From positions 124,001 through 188,000 of the forward strand of contig CAJXJK010000008.1 of NCBI GenBank assembly GCA_913054135.1: DNA of 64,000 nucleotides, written 5' to 3'. A model generated the notes under the pieces. It had not been told where the DNA came from. It did no database searches and was given only the letters and a program-made list of their open reading frames with translations. The DNA is from an uncultured Flavobacteriales bacterium (lineage in GTDB: Bacteria; Bacteroidota; Bacteroidia; Flavobacteriales_D; Crocinitomicaceae). This document shows positions 1-8,318 of this stretch, piece by piece (position 1 is the stretch's first letter; the number at the start of each line of letters is the position of its first letter). The position numbers and the translations under genes are program-made.

Positions 1-895
1 GACCGCAGTCTTTTACTTCATGATAGGCATCTCCTGCAGCATTTTTAATTTCCTCTTCTGATTGCATTCTTGCCCATTTATCTATTATTCCGTTTAATAT
101 AAAGGCACCCGGATATAACAAAGAAGTCGTAGTTACGAGAGGATAAGAATTCGTTTTCATAAAATGCGGAATGAAGTAAGATTTACTTGCACATGCAATC
201 ACCACAGCATCTTTTCTTTTAAAGAATCTTTCTTCAGGATTTCTCAATATTGGATCAATTTCGACATCCATCAAACCATTGTGACCATTAAAAACAACCA
301 TGTCAACATCTTTATTTAAGTCTACTGTAGTATTTGCATAGGTAATTGAATCTTCAGAAAGACCAGCTAATGAGCTGAGATAATCTTTCAGACATGGTTC
401 CATCATATCACCACGGTAGGCGTCACAAATTAATATCACCTTGCAATCTTCAAAGTGTCTTTCAAAAACCACTCTTTCAAGAACAGTATCATTCGCAACA
501 AAATCATTTTCTGAAATATGGTACCATGGTCTCTTTTGAAAATATTTCTTCATGCCATTTGAAGTGGCCCAATATAAGTTTGATCGTAATGAAAAGCCAT
601 TGCCTAATGATTCGGTTGTAGGAACGATACCTTGATGTTCGTTATCACAAAGAGGAACAAAGGCATGTACAACTAGAGGCTTCTTCTCTTCTTTTTTGTT
701 TAGCAATTTCGAAGTGATATCTTGTCTTACGGTTACAGAATCAGCAAAGGCAAGAGGTTTGATAGTGACAAACTTAAAAGCTGGAATATTGCTCTTTGCA
801 GGCAACTCAAGTTTAGAAACATTTTTGGTTGTTGAAATTGACTCACTTCCGCAAGCAAATAAGCCAATACATATTATACTGAATAAAACTCTCAT
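1..895 (-). CDS. Probable lipoprotein of unknown function, 3' end cut by window
   Basis: The frame is open from an ATG at 895 to the window edge (298 codons), so the C-terminus is missing. The N-terminus is a lipoprotein signal with lipobox LFAC and Cys15, so the product should be lipidated and leave the cytoplasm. Residues 83-109 carry the pattern CDN-x2-QGIVP, LGNG, NLYW, which looks like a conserved family I cannot name. Further on, two hydrophobic strands end in His205 (VVFNGHNG) and Cys235 (VVIACAS). This order and the 30-residue spacing resemble the His/Cys dyad of clan CD peptidases such as gingipain, but the usual HG is HNG here, so a peptidase role is only a guess. The gene stands alone, 40 bp from the next gene on the same strand. 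Confidence 0.8.
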   Translation of the reverse strand, partial: MRVLFSIICIGLFACGSESISTTKNVSKLELPAKSNIPAFKFVTIKPLAFADSVTVRQDITSKLLNKKEEKKPLVVHAFVPLCDNEHQGIVPTTESLGNGFSLRSNLYWATSNGMKKYFQKRPWYHISENDFVANDTVLERVVFERHFEDCKVILICDAYRGDMMEPCLKDYLSSLAGLSEDSITYANTTVDLNKDVDMVVFNGHNGLMDVEIDPILRNPEERFFKRKDAVVIACASKSYFIPHFMKTNSYPLVTTTSLLYPGAFILNGIIDKWARMQSEEEIKNAAGDAYHEVKDCG

Positions 896-935
896 GTTTT
901 ATTAATGTTGCATTTATTGAAAAGTAACGAAATAA

Positions 936-2447
936 TTAAACGTTCATTAATTCTAACAAGACTTCATAAAACTTTCTTGATTGCATTTTTGACTTAAGCC
1001 AAGCATAATAACTCATCTCTTGCAAATCCTCAAACTCTGCTCCAACCCAATCAAATGAGCCTTCAACCTTTTCAAAAAACGACTCCGTTTTTACGATTAA
1101 TGGTTCGTTCAAATATTGCTTAATCAAGCTCAAAAATACTGCCACCTTATTGTACTTTCTGGTTTTAAGCAAAGCTGTAAATCCCCTTTCAATTGAAATG
1201 ATTCTATCAAAAGCCAAATCAGGATTTCCCAATTCAAATTGAAATATGGCCTCAATAATATGCTTTTTTAATCGCCATTCTTTTCCCATGTTCTTTTCAA
1301 GCCACAAATCAGTTTTTCCAATATTTATCAAGGTTTGATTGGCTGCCTTGTACTCTTCCTTTTCAAAATAATATACCGCCAAATTGAGTGAGCCATTCAA
1401 ATAATCAGATTTTTCTAGATATGATATTTGAACAGTTTCAGACAGCAATTCAATTGAAAAATCAAGATTTCCTTTCATATTTTCACAGGCAGAATAGAGT
1501 AGAAGATACTTAGGGTAAAACCTTTTATAAGTTCCTTTTGTGGCTGTATCCAAGTCAGCTAAAATCTTCTCGAGGTACTCAATTGCTATATCAAACTTCT
1601 TATTTCTATAAAGTGTATGAGCCACCACATAAAGGATTTTTATGTGGTCAGCATTGTTTTTTGTGAAAAAATCTGAGCGTGAAAGTCTCTTATAGCTATT
1701 AAGTAAAAACCCTTCAAATGATGAATAGTCTTTTCGACCTAACATTATGGTTCTTGTCAAGAAAACAAAATTGAATAGTAGTTTCGGGCGTTTAAAAAGA
1801 GCATTTTCTAATTCAAACTGTTTTATTAATGCATCAGTGATAGATTGTAGGTCAATGTCGTCACCTTTGAGAATAATCTGATCTAATTCTTGCTTAACTA
1901 AACTACCTATAATTTTTAAGCTCTCATCCTCTTGAAACCTCGCGTTTGCAGCCAATCTCAAAGCTACAATTTCGTTTAAAGAATTTTCAGAATATGATGC
2001 ATCAAAATTCTTTATCTGTAAATCATAAATCCAAACAAGCTGTTGATTGAACTCTCTTTCACTTGCTAATTTCTCGGCTTTAATAAGGTGTTTCCATGCC
2101 AATTTGACCAATTGATGATCAAGAAGATGTTCAACTAAAATGAGGGATTTATTCACCTCTCCACTCTTAGATTGATCAATATCAGATCTCTTTAAATAGA
2201 GAAAATCATTAATCTCCTTTAATAATCTTTTTCTGATCGTGTGGTAGGCGTTTTTTGCATTCGCGCTTTCAGAATCATAAAGCGCTTGAAGAATGTCTTC
2301 TTTTGCGAGATTTTTTTGCTCTAAAAAGATATCGAATAGCAAGAGGTCTTTTCGCTTTCCTTTGAGCTTTTTTCTTTGAACAAAAAGACGAAAATCTTTG
2401 GTCTCTTCAATTGAAAAGGTATTCACTATTTGCTGAATTTGATCCAT
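936..2447 (-). CDS. Uncharacterised helical (TPR-like) protein
   Basis: A 503-residue protein with no signal peptide and no membrane segment, so probably cytoplasmic. It is almost wholly helical, with short repeated Leu/Ala/Tyr-rich helix pairs (for example around residues 110-170 and 290-400) that look like degenerate tetratricopeptide units. I recognise no catalytic motif. The frame can be extended 7 codons upstream to a TTG at 2468, but the ATG at 2447, preceded by an A-rich stretch, is the better start. It is transcribed away from the DUF2339 gene. It may be a Bacteroidota-specific scaffold protein; function unknown. Confidence 0.8.
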   Translation of the reverse strand: MDQIQQIVNTFSIEETKDFRLFVQRKKLKGKRKDLLLFDIFLEQKNLAKEDILQALYDSESANAKNAYHTIRKRLLKEINDFLYLKRSDIDQSKSGEVNKSLILVEHLLDHQLVKLAWKHLIKAEKLASEREFNQQLVWIYDLQIKNFDASYSENSLNEIVALRLAANARFQEDESLKIIGSLVKQELDQIILKGDDIDLQSITDALIKQFELENALFKRPKLLFNFVFLTRTIMLGRKDYSSFEGFLLNSYKRLSRSDFFTKNNADHIKILYVVAHTLYRNKKFDIAIEYLEKILADLDTATKGTYKRFYPKYLLLYSACENMKGNLDFSIELLSETVQISYLEKSDYLNGSLNLAVYYFEKEEYKAANQTLINIGKTDLWLEKNMGKEWRLKKHIIEAIFQFELGNPDLAFDRIISIERGFTALLKTRKYNKVAVFLSLIKQYLNEPLIVKTESFFEKVEGSFDWVGAEFEDLQEMSYYAWLKSKMQSRKFYEVLLELMNV

Positions 2448-2641
2448 TTTAAATATACGTTTTAACAATCAATAACCCAACTATAAAAGCTTTTATTACA
2501 CAATACACACCAATTCAAATATACGTTTTTTTCAATTATTACCTATTTATCGGTTTGAATTGAATCTAATTTTGGTCTCGTAACCGCAATCGAAAAAGCA
2601 AAAACCTTAACCGTCTTTTTCAATCGCAAAAACTCAACATT

Positions 2642-5122
2642 ATGGAACTATTTTTTATCATAGGATTTGGAGCAATAGTAGTTTACATACTTATGTCCTT
2701 TAGATCTGAAACGAAGAACCGATTCGTAGTAGTCAACAAACGAATCATTAAACTTCAGAAACAACTTGAACATGTTTCGAGCACTTCAGTGCTTGATAAA
2801 AAAGTTGAAAGCACAGTTAAACCGATTCAATCTCCTTCAAAAGAAGTGATTGAGCCAAAGGCTGTAGAAATACCAAAAGAGGTTATCAAGAAAGTTATAC
2901 CTGAGAAAAAAGAAGAGGTAAAACCTGTACCGAAAATTAGTCAAGCTGTTGAACAAAAAGAGAAAACTGTTGCCAAGCCAACGGTTAAAGCTGCTGCAAA
3001 AGTTGCCGCAGTAGTAACCGAACCAGCAAAATTGAACAAACCGGCAGTAAAACAGGCACCTAAAAAGAAAGCGCCTAAGGATTATGAAAAACTAATAGGC
3101 GAAAACTGGTTAAACAAAATTGGTATTGCAATTCTTGTTATCGGTATTGGTTTTTTCGTGAAATATGCGATTGATCAAAACTGGATTGGAGAAGTTGGTC
3201 GTGTTGGAATCGGATTAGGAACAGGTGCTTTATTAATCGGAATTGCACATTTCTTAAAGAACAAATACAGAGCATTTAGCTCAGTACTTATTGGGGGAGG
3301 AATCTCTGTATTCTACTACACAATTGCTATCGCATATCATGACTATGGCATTTTCGAGCAAGGAACTGCCTTCGGAATCATGTCATTAATTACTATATCA
3401 TCAACTGCCTTAGCTGTCTTATATGACCGAAAAGAATTGGCCATCATAGCTTTATTGGGAGGATTTACATCACCATTTATGGTTCAAGGAGAAACTGCTA
3501 ATTATGTTGCTTTCTTCTCTTATATCGCAATTTTAAATATGGGAATGCTGTTGTTGAGCTATTTCAAAAAATGGAATATTCTACACAAATTATCATTCGG
3601 TTTCAGTCTTTTATTTTTTGGTGGATGGATGATTATGGAAAATGTTCATGCAGTTGGAAAACTAGAAGCTGCAATGGTCTTCAGCAGCATATTCTTTTTA
3701 CAATTTATCGGAATGAGCTTGGTTTATAATCTGAAAAACAAAGTGAAATTTACCGCTTGGGAATTTATTCAAATGCTAAGTACCATTGGTTTGTTTTATG
3801 GAGCAATGATTTACTTGATGAGTACTTATGAATATGAAAATTACAGAGGATTATTCAGTATCAGCTTTGCTGCATTGTTAGCCGGACTTGGGTTCTTAGT
3901 TAAAAAGTCTAAGACGGCAGATCAAAACATGGCTAAGTTTTTAATAGCCAAAGTTGTGACCTTAGTAACCGTATTCGTACTGGTACAGTTTAAAGGCGAC
4001 TACTTGGCATTATTCTGGTCAGTTGAGGCAGTAGTTTTACTATTCATTGGTCAAAAGATGAAAATGCCATTATTAAATAACGCCTCTGTCATTGTAACAG
4101 CAATTTCATTTATAGGCTTAATAAAAACATGGGTATTCACTTACTTATGGTTTTCAACTCCAGATGAAATGACGATCATTTTTAATGAAGTATTTATGAC
4201 AGCATTCTTTGCTATTGGAACATATGTAGCGACTTCTTTCTTAATGAGAAGAGAGAGTGAGGAAAGTGAAATCTTCTATTTTAAAGTTGAGAATTACAAG
4301 AACTTTTTGAATGTCATTTCATTCGGAGGTTTATACTTGATGGGACTGTTTGAACTCACAGAGCAATTAGACTTGGCATATAACAATGGTGAAACATTAG
4401 TGGTAATTATCTATAACCTTGCTTTTGTTTGTCTTGGATTGTTGTTGTCATTAAGAAACGGAAAAGCAGTAAGAAAAATCACCTTCTTAGTAGGTTCTGC
4501 AGTAGTTGCCATGTTATATTTTGTTCAAGGACTTCCTTTAACTATGGATATTCTTGCTGATGTAAAATCAGGAGCTCAAGTTGAAGGATACTTCGCAGCC
4601 CATTACTTAATGACTGGATTGTTTTTAGGAATGTTGTTCTTGATTAATAAGATCACAAAATCATTCACTTCTGAAAAGGACGATAGCAATTTGGCATTCA
4701 TGTTCTTTTCATTGGTAGCATTAATTGCGTCTTGTGCTGAACTAGAGTTCACATCAGCCAGTTTATTCGCCTCTAACTCAGTAGACGTTTATACAGTTAT
4801 TGACAAAGTTAGAGTAGCAGGATATACTGTTGTTGCGGCAATCTTTTCATTCTTGATGATGATTGTTGGTATGCGAAGAAAAGAAAGAGCGATTAGAATA
4901 TTTGCCTTAGTGTTTTTCGGAATCACTTTAGTGAAGCTCTTCGCCTTAGATATCCAAAACATCTCAGAAGGAGGAAAAATAGTTGCCTTCATTTCATTAG
5001 GTGTGATGCTCTTAATAGTCTCATTCCTATATCAAAAGCTAAAGAATTTGATTGTTGACGGTGAATTTGAAAAGACTGAAACCGAAATAACAAACAACAC
5101 TCAAGAAGTTGAATTGAAATAG
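2642..5122 (+). CDS. DUF2339 polytopic membrane protein
   Basis: This 826-residue inner-membrane protein starts with one hydrophobic segment (residues 2-19), followed by a Lys/Pro/Val/Glu-rich linker to about residue 145. Then comes the family signature LIGENWLNKIGIAILVIG and roughly twenty closely packed membrane helices to the C-terminus. Signature, linker and helix number fit DUF2339 (PF10101), whose function is unknown. A good -7 box (TAATTTTG, 2567-2574) lies upstream, giving a leader of about 60 nt. The gene is monocistronic, ending at a strong intrinsic terminator. Confidence 0.88.
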   Translation: MELFFIIGFGAIVVYILMSFRSETKNRFVVVNKRIIKLQKQLEHVSSTSVLDKKVESTVKPIQSPSKEVIEPKAVEIPKEVIKKVIPEKKEEVKPVPKISQAVEQKEKTVAKPTVKAAAKVAAVVTEPAKLNKPAVKQAPKKKAPKDYEKLIGENWLNKIGIAILVIGIGFFVKYAIDQNWIGEVGRVGIGLGTGALLIGIAHFLKNKYRAFSSVLIGGGISVFYYTIAIAYHDYGIFEQGTAFGIMSLITISSTALAVLYDRKELAIIALLGGFTSPFMVQGETANYVAFFSYIAILNMGMLLLSYFKKWNILHKLSFGFSLLFFGGWMIMENVHAVGKLEAAMVFSSIFFLQFIGMSLVYNLKNKVKFTAWEFIQMLSTIGLFYGAMIYLMSTYEYENYRGLFSISFAALLAGLGFLVKKSKTADQNMAKFLIAKVVTLVTVFVLVQFKGDYLALFWSVEAVVLLFIGQKMKMPLLNNASVIVTAISFIGLIKTWVFTYLWFSTPDEMTIIFNEVFMTAFFAIGTYVATSFLMRRESEESEIFYFKVENYKNFLNVISFGGLYLMGLFELTEQLDLAYNNGETLVVIIYNLAFVCLGLLLSLRNGKAVRKITFLVGSAVVAMLYFVQGLPLTMDILADVKSGAQVEGYFAAHYLMTGLFLGMLFLINKITKSFTSEKDDSNLAFMFFSLVALIASCAELEFTSASLFASNSVDVYTVIDKVRVAGYTVVAAIFSFLMMIVGMRRKERAIRIFALVFFGITLVKLFALDIQNISEGGKIVAFISLGVMLLIVSFLYQKLKNLIVDGEFEKTETEITNNTQEVELK

Positions 5123-5150
5123 GCCACTCATCACTCAGGCCAATTTCACA

Positions 5151-5182
5151 GGAGCGGCCAGCATGGTCGCTCCCTTTTTTTT
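5151..5182 (+). terminator. Intrinsic terminator after the DUF2339 gene
   Basis: Hairpin GGAGCGGCC / GGTCGCTCC (5151-5159 and 5165-5173, one G-T pair) with loop AGCAT, followed by nine T residues at 5174-5182. It lies 28 bp after the DUF2339 stop codon. Confidence 0.85.
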
Positions 5183-5195
5183 TAAATCAAGAATT

Positions 5196-5465
5196 ATGCT
5201 TTCATACCAAATCAGACAGCTTCTACTTTTTTTCTTCGGAACCTTTTACCAAATCATGTCCTTAACGATTCCTATGGGAGGAGGAGGCATCTCAATCATT
5301 GCTGAAATCTTCGCTCCGATCACATTTGGCGTATCTTTAATAATGATGCTAGTTCAAAAAGTAATGCATGTATTTTCAAAAAACAAAGTTGGGAATCAAG
5401 TGTTGTTTTACCTTTTCAGTTCTATGATTTTAATCTTCACTTTCATCACTTTTCCTTTCCGCTAA
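5196..5465 (+). CDS. Small hydrophobic membrane protein
   Basis: An 89-residue protein with about three hydrophobic segments (residues 8-25, 30-50 and 65-87) and a Gly-rich turn (PMGGGGIS) between the first two. An in-frame ATG at 5163 lies in the terminator loop of the preceding gene, so translation from it is unlikely; the ATG at 5196 just after the T-tract is chosen. Its last 36 bp overlap the convergent gene. No family recognised. It could be a chance frame, but long hydrophobic blocks ended by a charged loop favour a real gene. Confidence 0.5.
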   Translation: MLSYQIRQLLLFFFGTFYQIMSLTIPMGGGGISIIAEIFAPITFGVSLIMMLVQKVMHVFSKNKVGNQVLFYLFSSMILIFTFITFPFR

Positions 5466-5894
5466 ATCAACCTTGAGTGAACTTTTTTCATCTTCTTTTT
5501 TTAGCCTATCCAGCCATACTCGCGCCTCTCTATCCTTAGCAAATACCTTTAATTTATAATTAGGCTTGTAAACATTGGTGTAAAATCTGGCCAAAATTCT
5601 ATTCGGAAGACTGTCTATTAATAGTGCAAAACCGCCCAATTGTTTGTTTTGAACTAGAATCGTTTTTTTTGACAAATATTTTTGAGCCTCAGAACTAAAG
5701 GTGGTGAATTGACCTTTGGTATCCATTATGACATACACTACCTTATCTCCTGCCAATTCTTGGAACATCCGGTCAACCTCTTGAACGTCAACCAATTCCA
5801 CTTCATAATCATTTCGATATACAATATGTAATAACTGAGGCTCTAGAACCTCAATTGTAGCACAATCTATTTCAATGGTTTTTTGGTTGGGCAT
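5430..5894 (-). CDS. Uncharacterised STAS/SpoIIAA-like protein
   Basis: A 154-residue soluble protein with alternating strands and helices. A central strand VVYVIMDTKG (about residues 51-60) is followed by a helix and then LGGFALLID, which suits a single alpha/beta domain of the SpoIIAA-like or DUF7793 kind described in Bacteroidota. The last 25 residues are highly charged and probably disordered. No catalytic residues are evident. The start is the ATG at 5894. It is first in the minus-strand direction after a 38-bp gap from the lipoprotein gene, and its 3' end overlaps the small membrane protein gene. Confidence 0.6.
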   Translation of the reverse strand: MPNQKTIEIDCATIEVLEPQLLHIVYRNDYEVELVDVQEVDRMFQELAGDKVVYVIMDTKGQFTTFSSEAQKYLSKKTILVQNKQLGGFALLIDSLPNRILARFYTNVYKPNYKLKVFAKDREARVWLDRLKKEDEKSSLKVDLAERKSDESED

Positions 5895-5932
5895 GAAAGG
5901 ATGAAGATAAAAAAATGAACTGACTTACAAAA

Positions 5933-6487
5933 TCATCCATCCCATTCTAACTTACCAAGATTTGAAAACTTAAGTGGAATGTTGTTATGGAAATCATCTA
6001 GATAATAGTTGACTTTAAAGATGCATTCAAAATAATCCCAAGCCAAAAGATTATTCTCTTTGGTGAAATCAATAAATCCCAAATGGTCATTTTGTCTTTT
6101 CGTAATGAACAGTGAAACATTGCATCTGTCTTTGCTCTCTAATTCCATCTCTAAGTCTTCATCCCAATAAGAATACATTTCAAAATCGAGCTCAAATCCA
6201 CCGTCAGCATATCTTGCACCTGAAAGTAGGCCTTCGTAAGACAAAATCTCATATGTTTCAGAAGCAATGGCAGCATAAAAGACACCAGGTTCTTCTTCTT
6301 GCACATCTATATCACCGACTAATTCAGCATCAATGATTTGCGAATTATTTACGATTTCAATTGTTTCTATCTCCGCTTCTTCTGAAGCTTGAGTTTCTTC
6401 TAAGTTTTGATTGTCAGATGATTCTTCTCCGCAAGCGATTAGAAAGAGAAAGGGTAAAACTACTAGCTTATTTAAATGACCAATCAT
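5933..6487 (-). CDS. Predicted lipoprotein, unknown function
   Basis: 184 residues. The signal peptide ends in lipobox LIAC (Cys19), so the mature protein should be lipidated and periplasmic or surface-located. It is followed by an acidic Glu/Ser/Asn-rich linker to about residue 65, then a beta-rich domain with one late Cys pair (CNV and CIF). The ATG lies inside the M42 peptidase gene, with a 20-bp overlap in another frame, so the two are almost certainly co-transcribed and may be translationally coupled. No family recognised. Confidence 0.75.
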   Translation of the reverse strand: MIGHLNKLVVLPFLFLIACGEESSDNQNLEETQASEEAEIETIEIVNNSQIIDAELVGDIDVQEEEPGVFYAAIASETYEILSYEGLLSGARYADGGFELDFEMYSYWDEDLEMELESKDRCNVSLFITKRQNDHLGFIDFTKENNLLAWDYFECIFKVNYYLDDFHNNIPLKFSNLGKLEWDG

Positions 6488-7514
6488 AACTATCTAAATC
6501 TGAAATTGATGCTGCCAATAAATCAATTGAACCTTGAATATCATCTTTATCTGCCATTTCAATTACTTGATGCAGGTTTCTTGTTGGTATAGAAACCGCT
6601 CCGGCAATTGAACCACCTTGAGTCATTCTTTGAATTCCAGAAGTATCAGTTCCGCCAGCGGTTAAAATTTCAGGCTGCCATTTAATTTTATGTTTCTTCG
6701 CCGTCTTCTTCATGTAGTCAACCATTCGGTAGTCACATATCGTTCCAGCATCCATTAATTTAATCGCAGTTCCTTCACCTAATTTGGTGATTTTTTCATG
6801 CTCGGCTGCTCCGGGCACATCAAAGGCGATAGTAGTGTCCAAGCCAAATCCGAAATCAGGATTTACTCTTAAAGAAGCAACATTTGCTCCTCTAATTCCA
6901 ACTTCTTCTTGAACTGTGAACACTCCATATAAATCATGCGGAATCTTTTTTCCTTTTAATTTTCTTAAAGTTTCAATCAGAATAAAAACGGCTAATCTAT
7001 TATCTAATGACTTTGAATTCACACAATTTCCCATTTCAATAAACTCACGTTCTCTAGTTACGGAATCACCCACAGAAACAAGCTTTTCAACTTCTTTTTT
7101 AGATAATCCTGTATCAATAAAATAGTCAGTTGTTTTAGGAACTTTGTTTCTTTCAGCAGCCGTCATTACATGAATTGGCTTTGAAGCCATCACACCAATA
7201 ACATCTTTTTTACCATGAATCAAAACTCTTTGAGCTGTCAATGTTTTAGGATCAAACCCACCTAAAGTTGTAAATCTTACAAATCCTTTATCGTCTATGT
7301 GAGTCACCATGAATCCAATTTCATCCATGTGTGCACCAACCATCACTCTTTTGTCAGACGCCCCTCTTTTGATAGCATAAACATTTCCCATGTTATCAAT
7401 TTCAACTTCATCACAAAGCCCTTTAAGCTCTTTGATGACTAGTTCTCTAACTTTTTGCTCAAAACCTGGAGCCCCTGGCGTTTTACATATTTTCGCAAGT
7501 AATTTGGTGTTCAT
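6468..7514 (-). CDS. M42 family metallo-aminopeptidase
   Basis: 348 residues, the normal size for the M42 (glutamyl aminopeptidase/FrvX) family of dinuclear-metal aminopeptidases, which form large cytoplasmic complexes that degrade peptides. All family landmarks are visible in order: the first metal ligand in VGAHMDEIG, the bridging Asp in SLDNRLAVF, the catalytic Glu pair in TVQEEVGIRGA, the Asp in LDTTIAFDVPG, the GGTDTS segment, and the last His ligand in RNLHQVIE. There is no signal peptide. It lies in a minus-strand run: the small membrane protein gene ends 12 bp upstream and the lipoprotein gene overlaps downstream. Confidence 0.93.
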   Translation of the reverse strand: MNTKLLAKICKTPGAPGFEQKVRELVIKELKGLCDEVEIDNMGNVYAIKRGASDKRVMVGAHMDEIGFMVTHIDDKGFVRFTTLGGFDPKTLTAQRVLIHGKKDVIGVMASKPIHVMTAAERNKVPKTTDYFIDTGLSKKEVEKLVSVGDSVTREREFIEMGNCVNSKSLDNRLAVFILIETLRKLKGKKIPHDLYGVFTVQEEVGIRGANVASLRVNPDFGFGLDTTIAFDVPGAAEHEKITKLGEGTAIKLMDAGTICDYRMVDYMKKTAKKHKIKWQPEILTAGGTDTSGIQRMTQGGSIAGAVSIPTRNLHQVIEMADKDDIQGSIDLLAASISDLDSYDWSFK

Positions 7515-7526
7515 AGAATTGGGTTT

Positions 7527-7862
7527 TTATTCTTCAGAATCTGTTTGAGCAGCTTTTGATTTAGCTCCTTTTTTATCTAATGTCCCTCTATAAGCGAACA
7601 TTAAAGGCATTCCGATTGTCAGTATTATTAATATCATCCAGCCTGATAGTTTTCTCTCAAAAGAAAATCCTTTACTATCAACTTCTTGATTGAATGCGTC
7701 ATCTAATCCCAAAAAAGCCTTCATAGAAACTGTTCTTTCAGCCTCGGCTTCAGGACCAACAATTTTTCCATCAAAAATATCTGCCGGATAAAAATAAAAG
7801 ATCAGGAACATTGCAATTCCTGATCCTAAAAAAATGAGTATAAACTTTGTTTTGCCTGTCAT
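7527..7862 (-). CDS. Small two-helix membrane protein
   Basis: 111 residues with two clear membrane helices (about residues 7-24 and 75-92), an intervening soluble segment of about 50 residues, and a Lys/Ala-rich charged C-terminal tail. No motif recognised. It sits 6 bp after the bacilliredoxin gene and 12 bp before the M42 peptidase gene, so is presumably in the same transcript. Function unknown. Confidence 0.7.
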   Translation of the reverse strand: MTGKTKFILIFLGSGIAMFLIFYFYPADIFDGKIVGPEAEAERTVSMKAFLGLDDAFNQEVDSKGFSFERKLSGWMILIILTIGMPLMFAYRGTLDKKGAKSKAAQTDSEE

Positions 7863-7868
7863 TTCTAA

Positions 7869-8279
7869 TTAGCAATGCTCATCAAATGCCATTTTTAAAT
7901 TTTCAGCAATCATTTCAGCCGAACGACCTTCAATATGATGTCTTTCAATGAAATGAACTAAAGTTCCGTCTTTAAATAAACCTATAGAAGGTGAAGACGG
8001 AGGGTAAGGAAGTGTATATTTTCTTGCTTGATTAACAGCCTCACCATCTACTCCTGCAAAAACAGTCGTTAAATGATTAGGTAATTTTGCGTTTTCAGTT
8101 GATTGAATAACTCCAGGACGCATTGTTCCAGCTGCACATCCGCAAACTGAATTAATTACTACTAAAGTTGTTCCTTCTTTACTTATTGCTTGGTCAACAG
8201 CCTCAACTGTTTCTAAACTGTCGAATCCTGCTGCTACCAATTGTTGTTTCATTGGCATTGTTAACTCTGGTGGATACAT
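7869..8279 (-). CDS. Bacilliredoxin (BrxA/BrxB, DUF1094 family)
   Basis: 136 residues with the family start MYPPEL and the active site VCGCAAG, whose Cys-Gly-Cys replaces the CxxC of ordinary thioredoxins. In Bacillus, BrxA/BrxB remove bacillithiol from S-bacillithiolated proteins. Many Bacteroidota carry this family, so a thiol-disulfide role with a low-molecular-weight thiol is inferred. Family length is 135-145 residues, so the gene is complete. It is cytoplasmic and clustered with a small membrane protein and the M42 peptidase. Confidence 0.92.
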   Translation of the reverse strand: MYPPELTMPMKQQLVAAGFDSLETVEAVDQAISKEGTTLVVINSVCGCAAGTMRPGVIQSTENAKLPNHLTTVFAGVDGEAVNQARKYTLPYPPSSPSIGLFKDGTLVHFIERHHIEGRSAEMIAENLKMAFDEHC

Positions 8280-8318
8280 ATCTTGATCTGTTTTATATTA
8301 TTATTTGTTACAACAAAT

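Noticed and set aside
394-905. Plus-strand open frames at 394-621 and 696-905
   Set aside because: They lie antisense to the lipoprotein gene (1-895), which has a clear lipobox and an uninterrupted frame.
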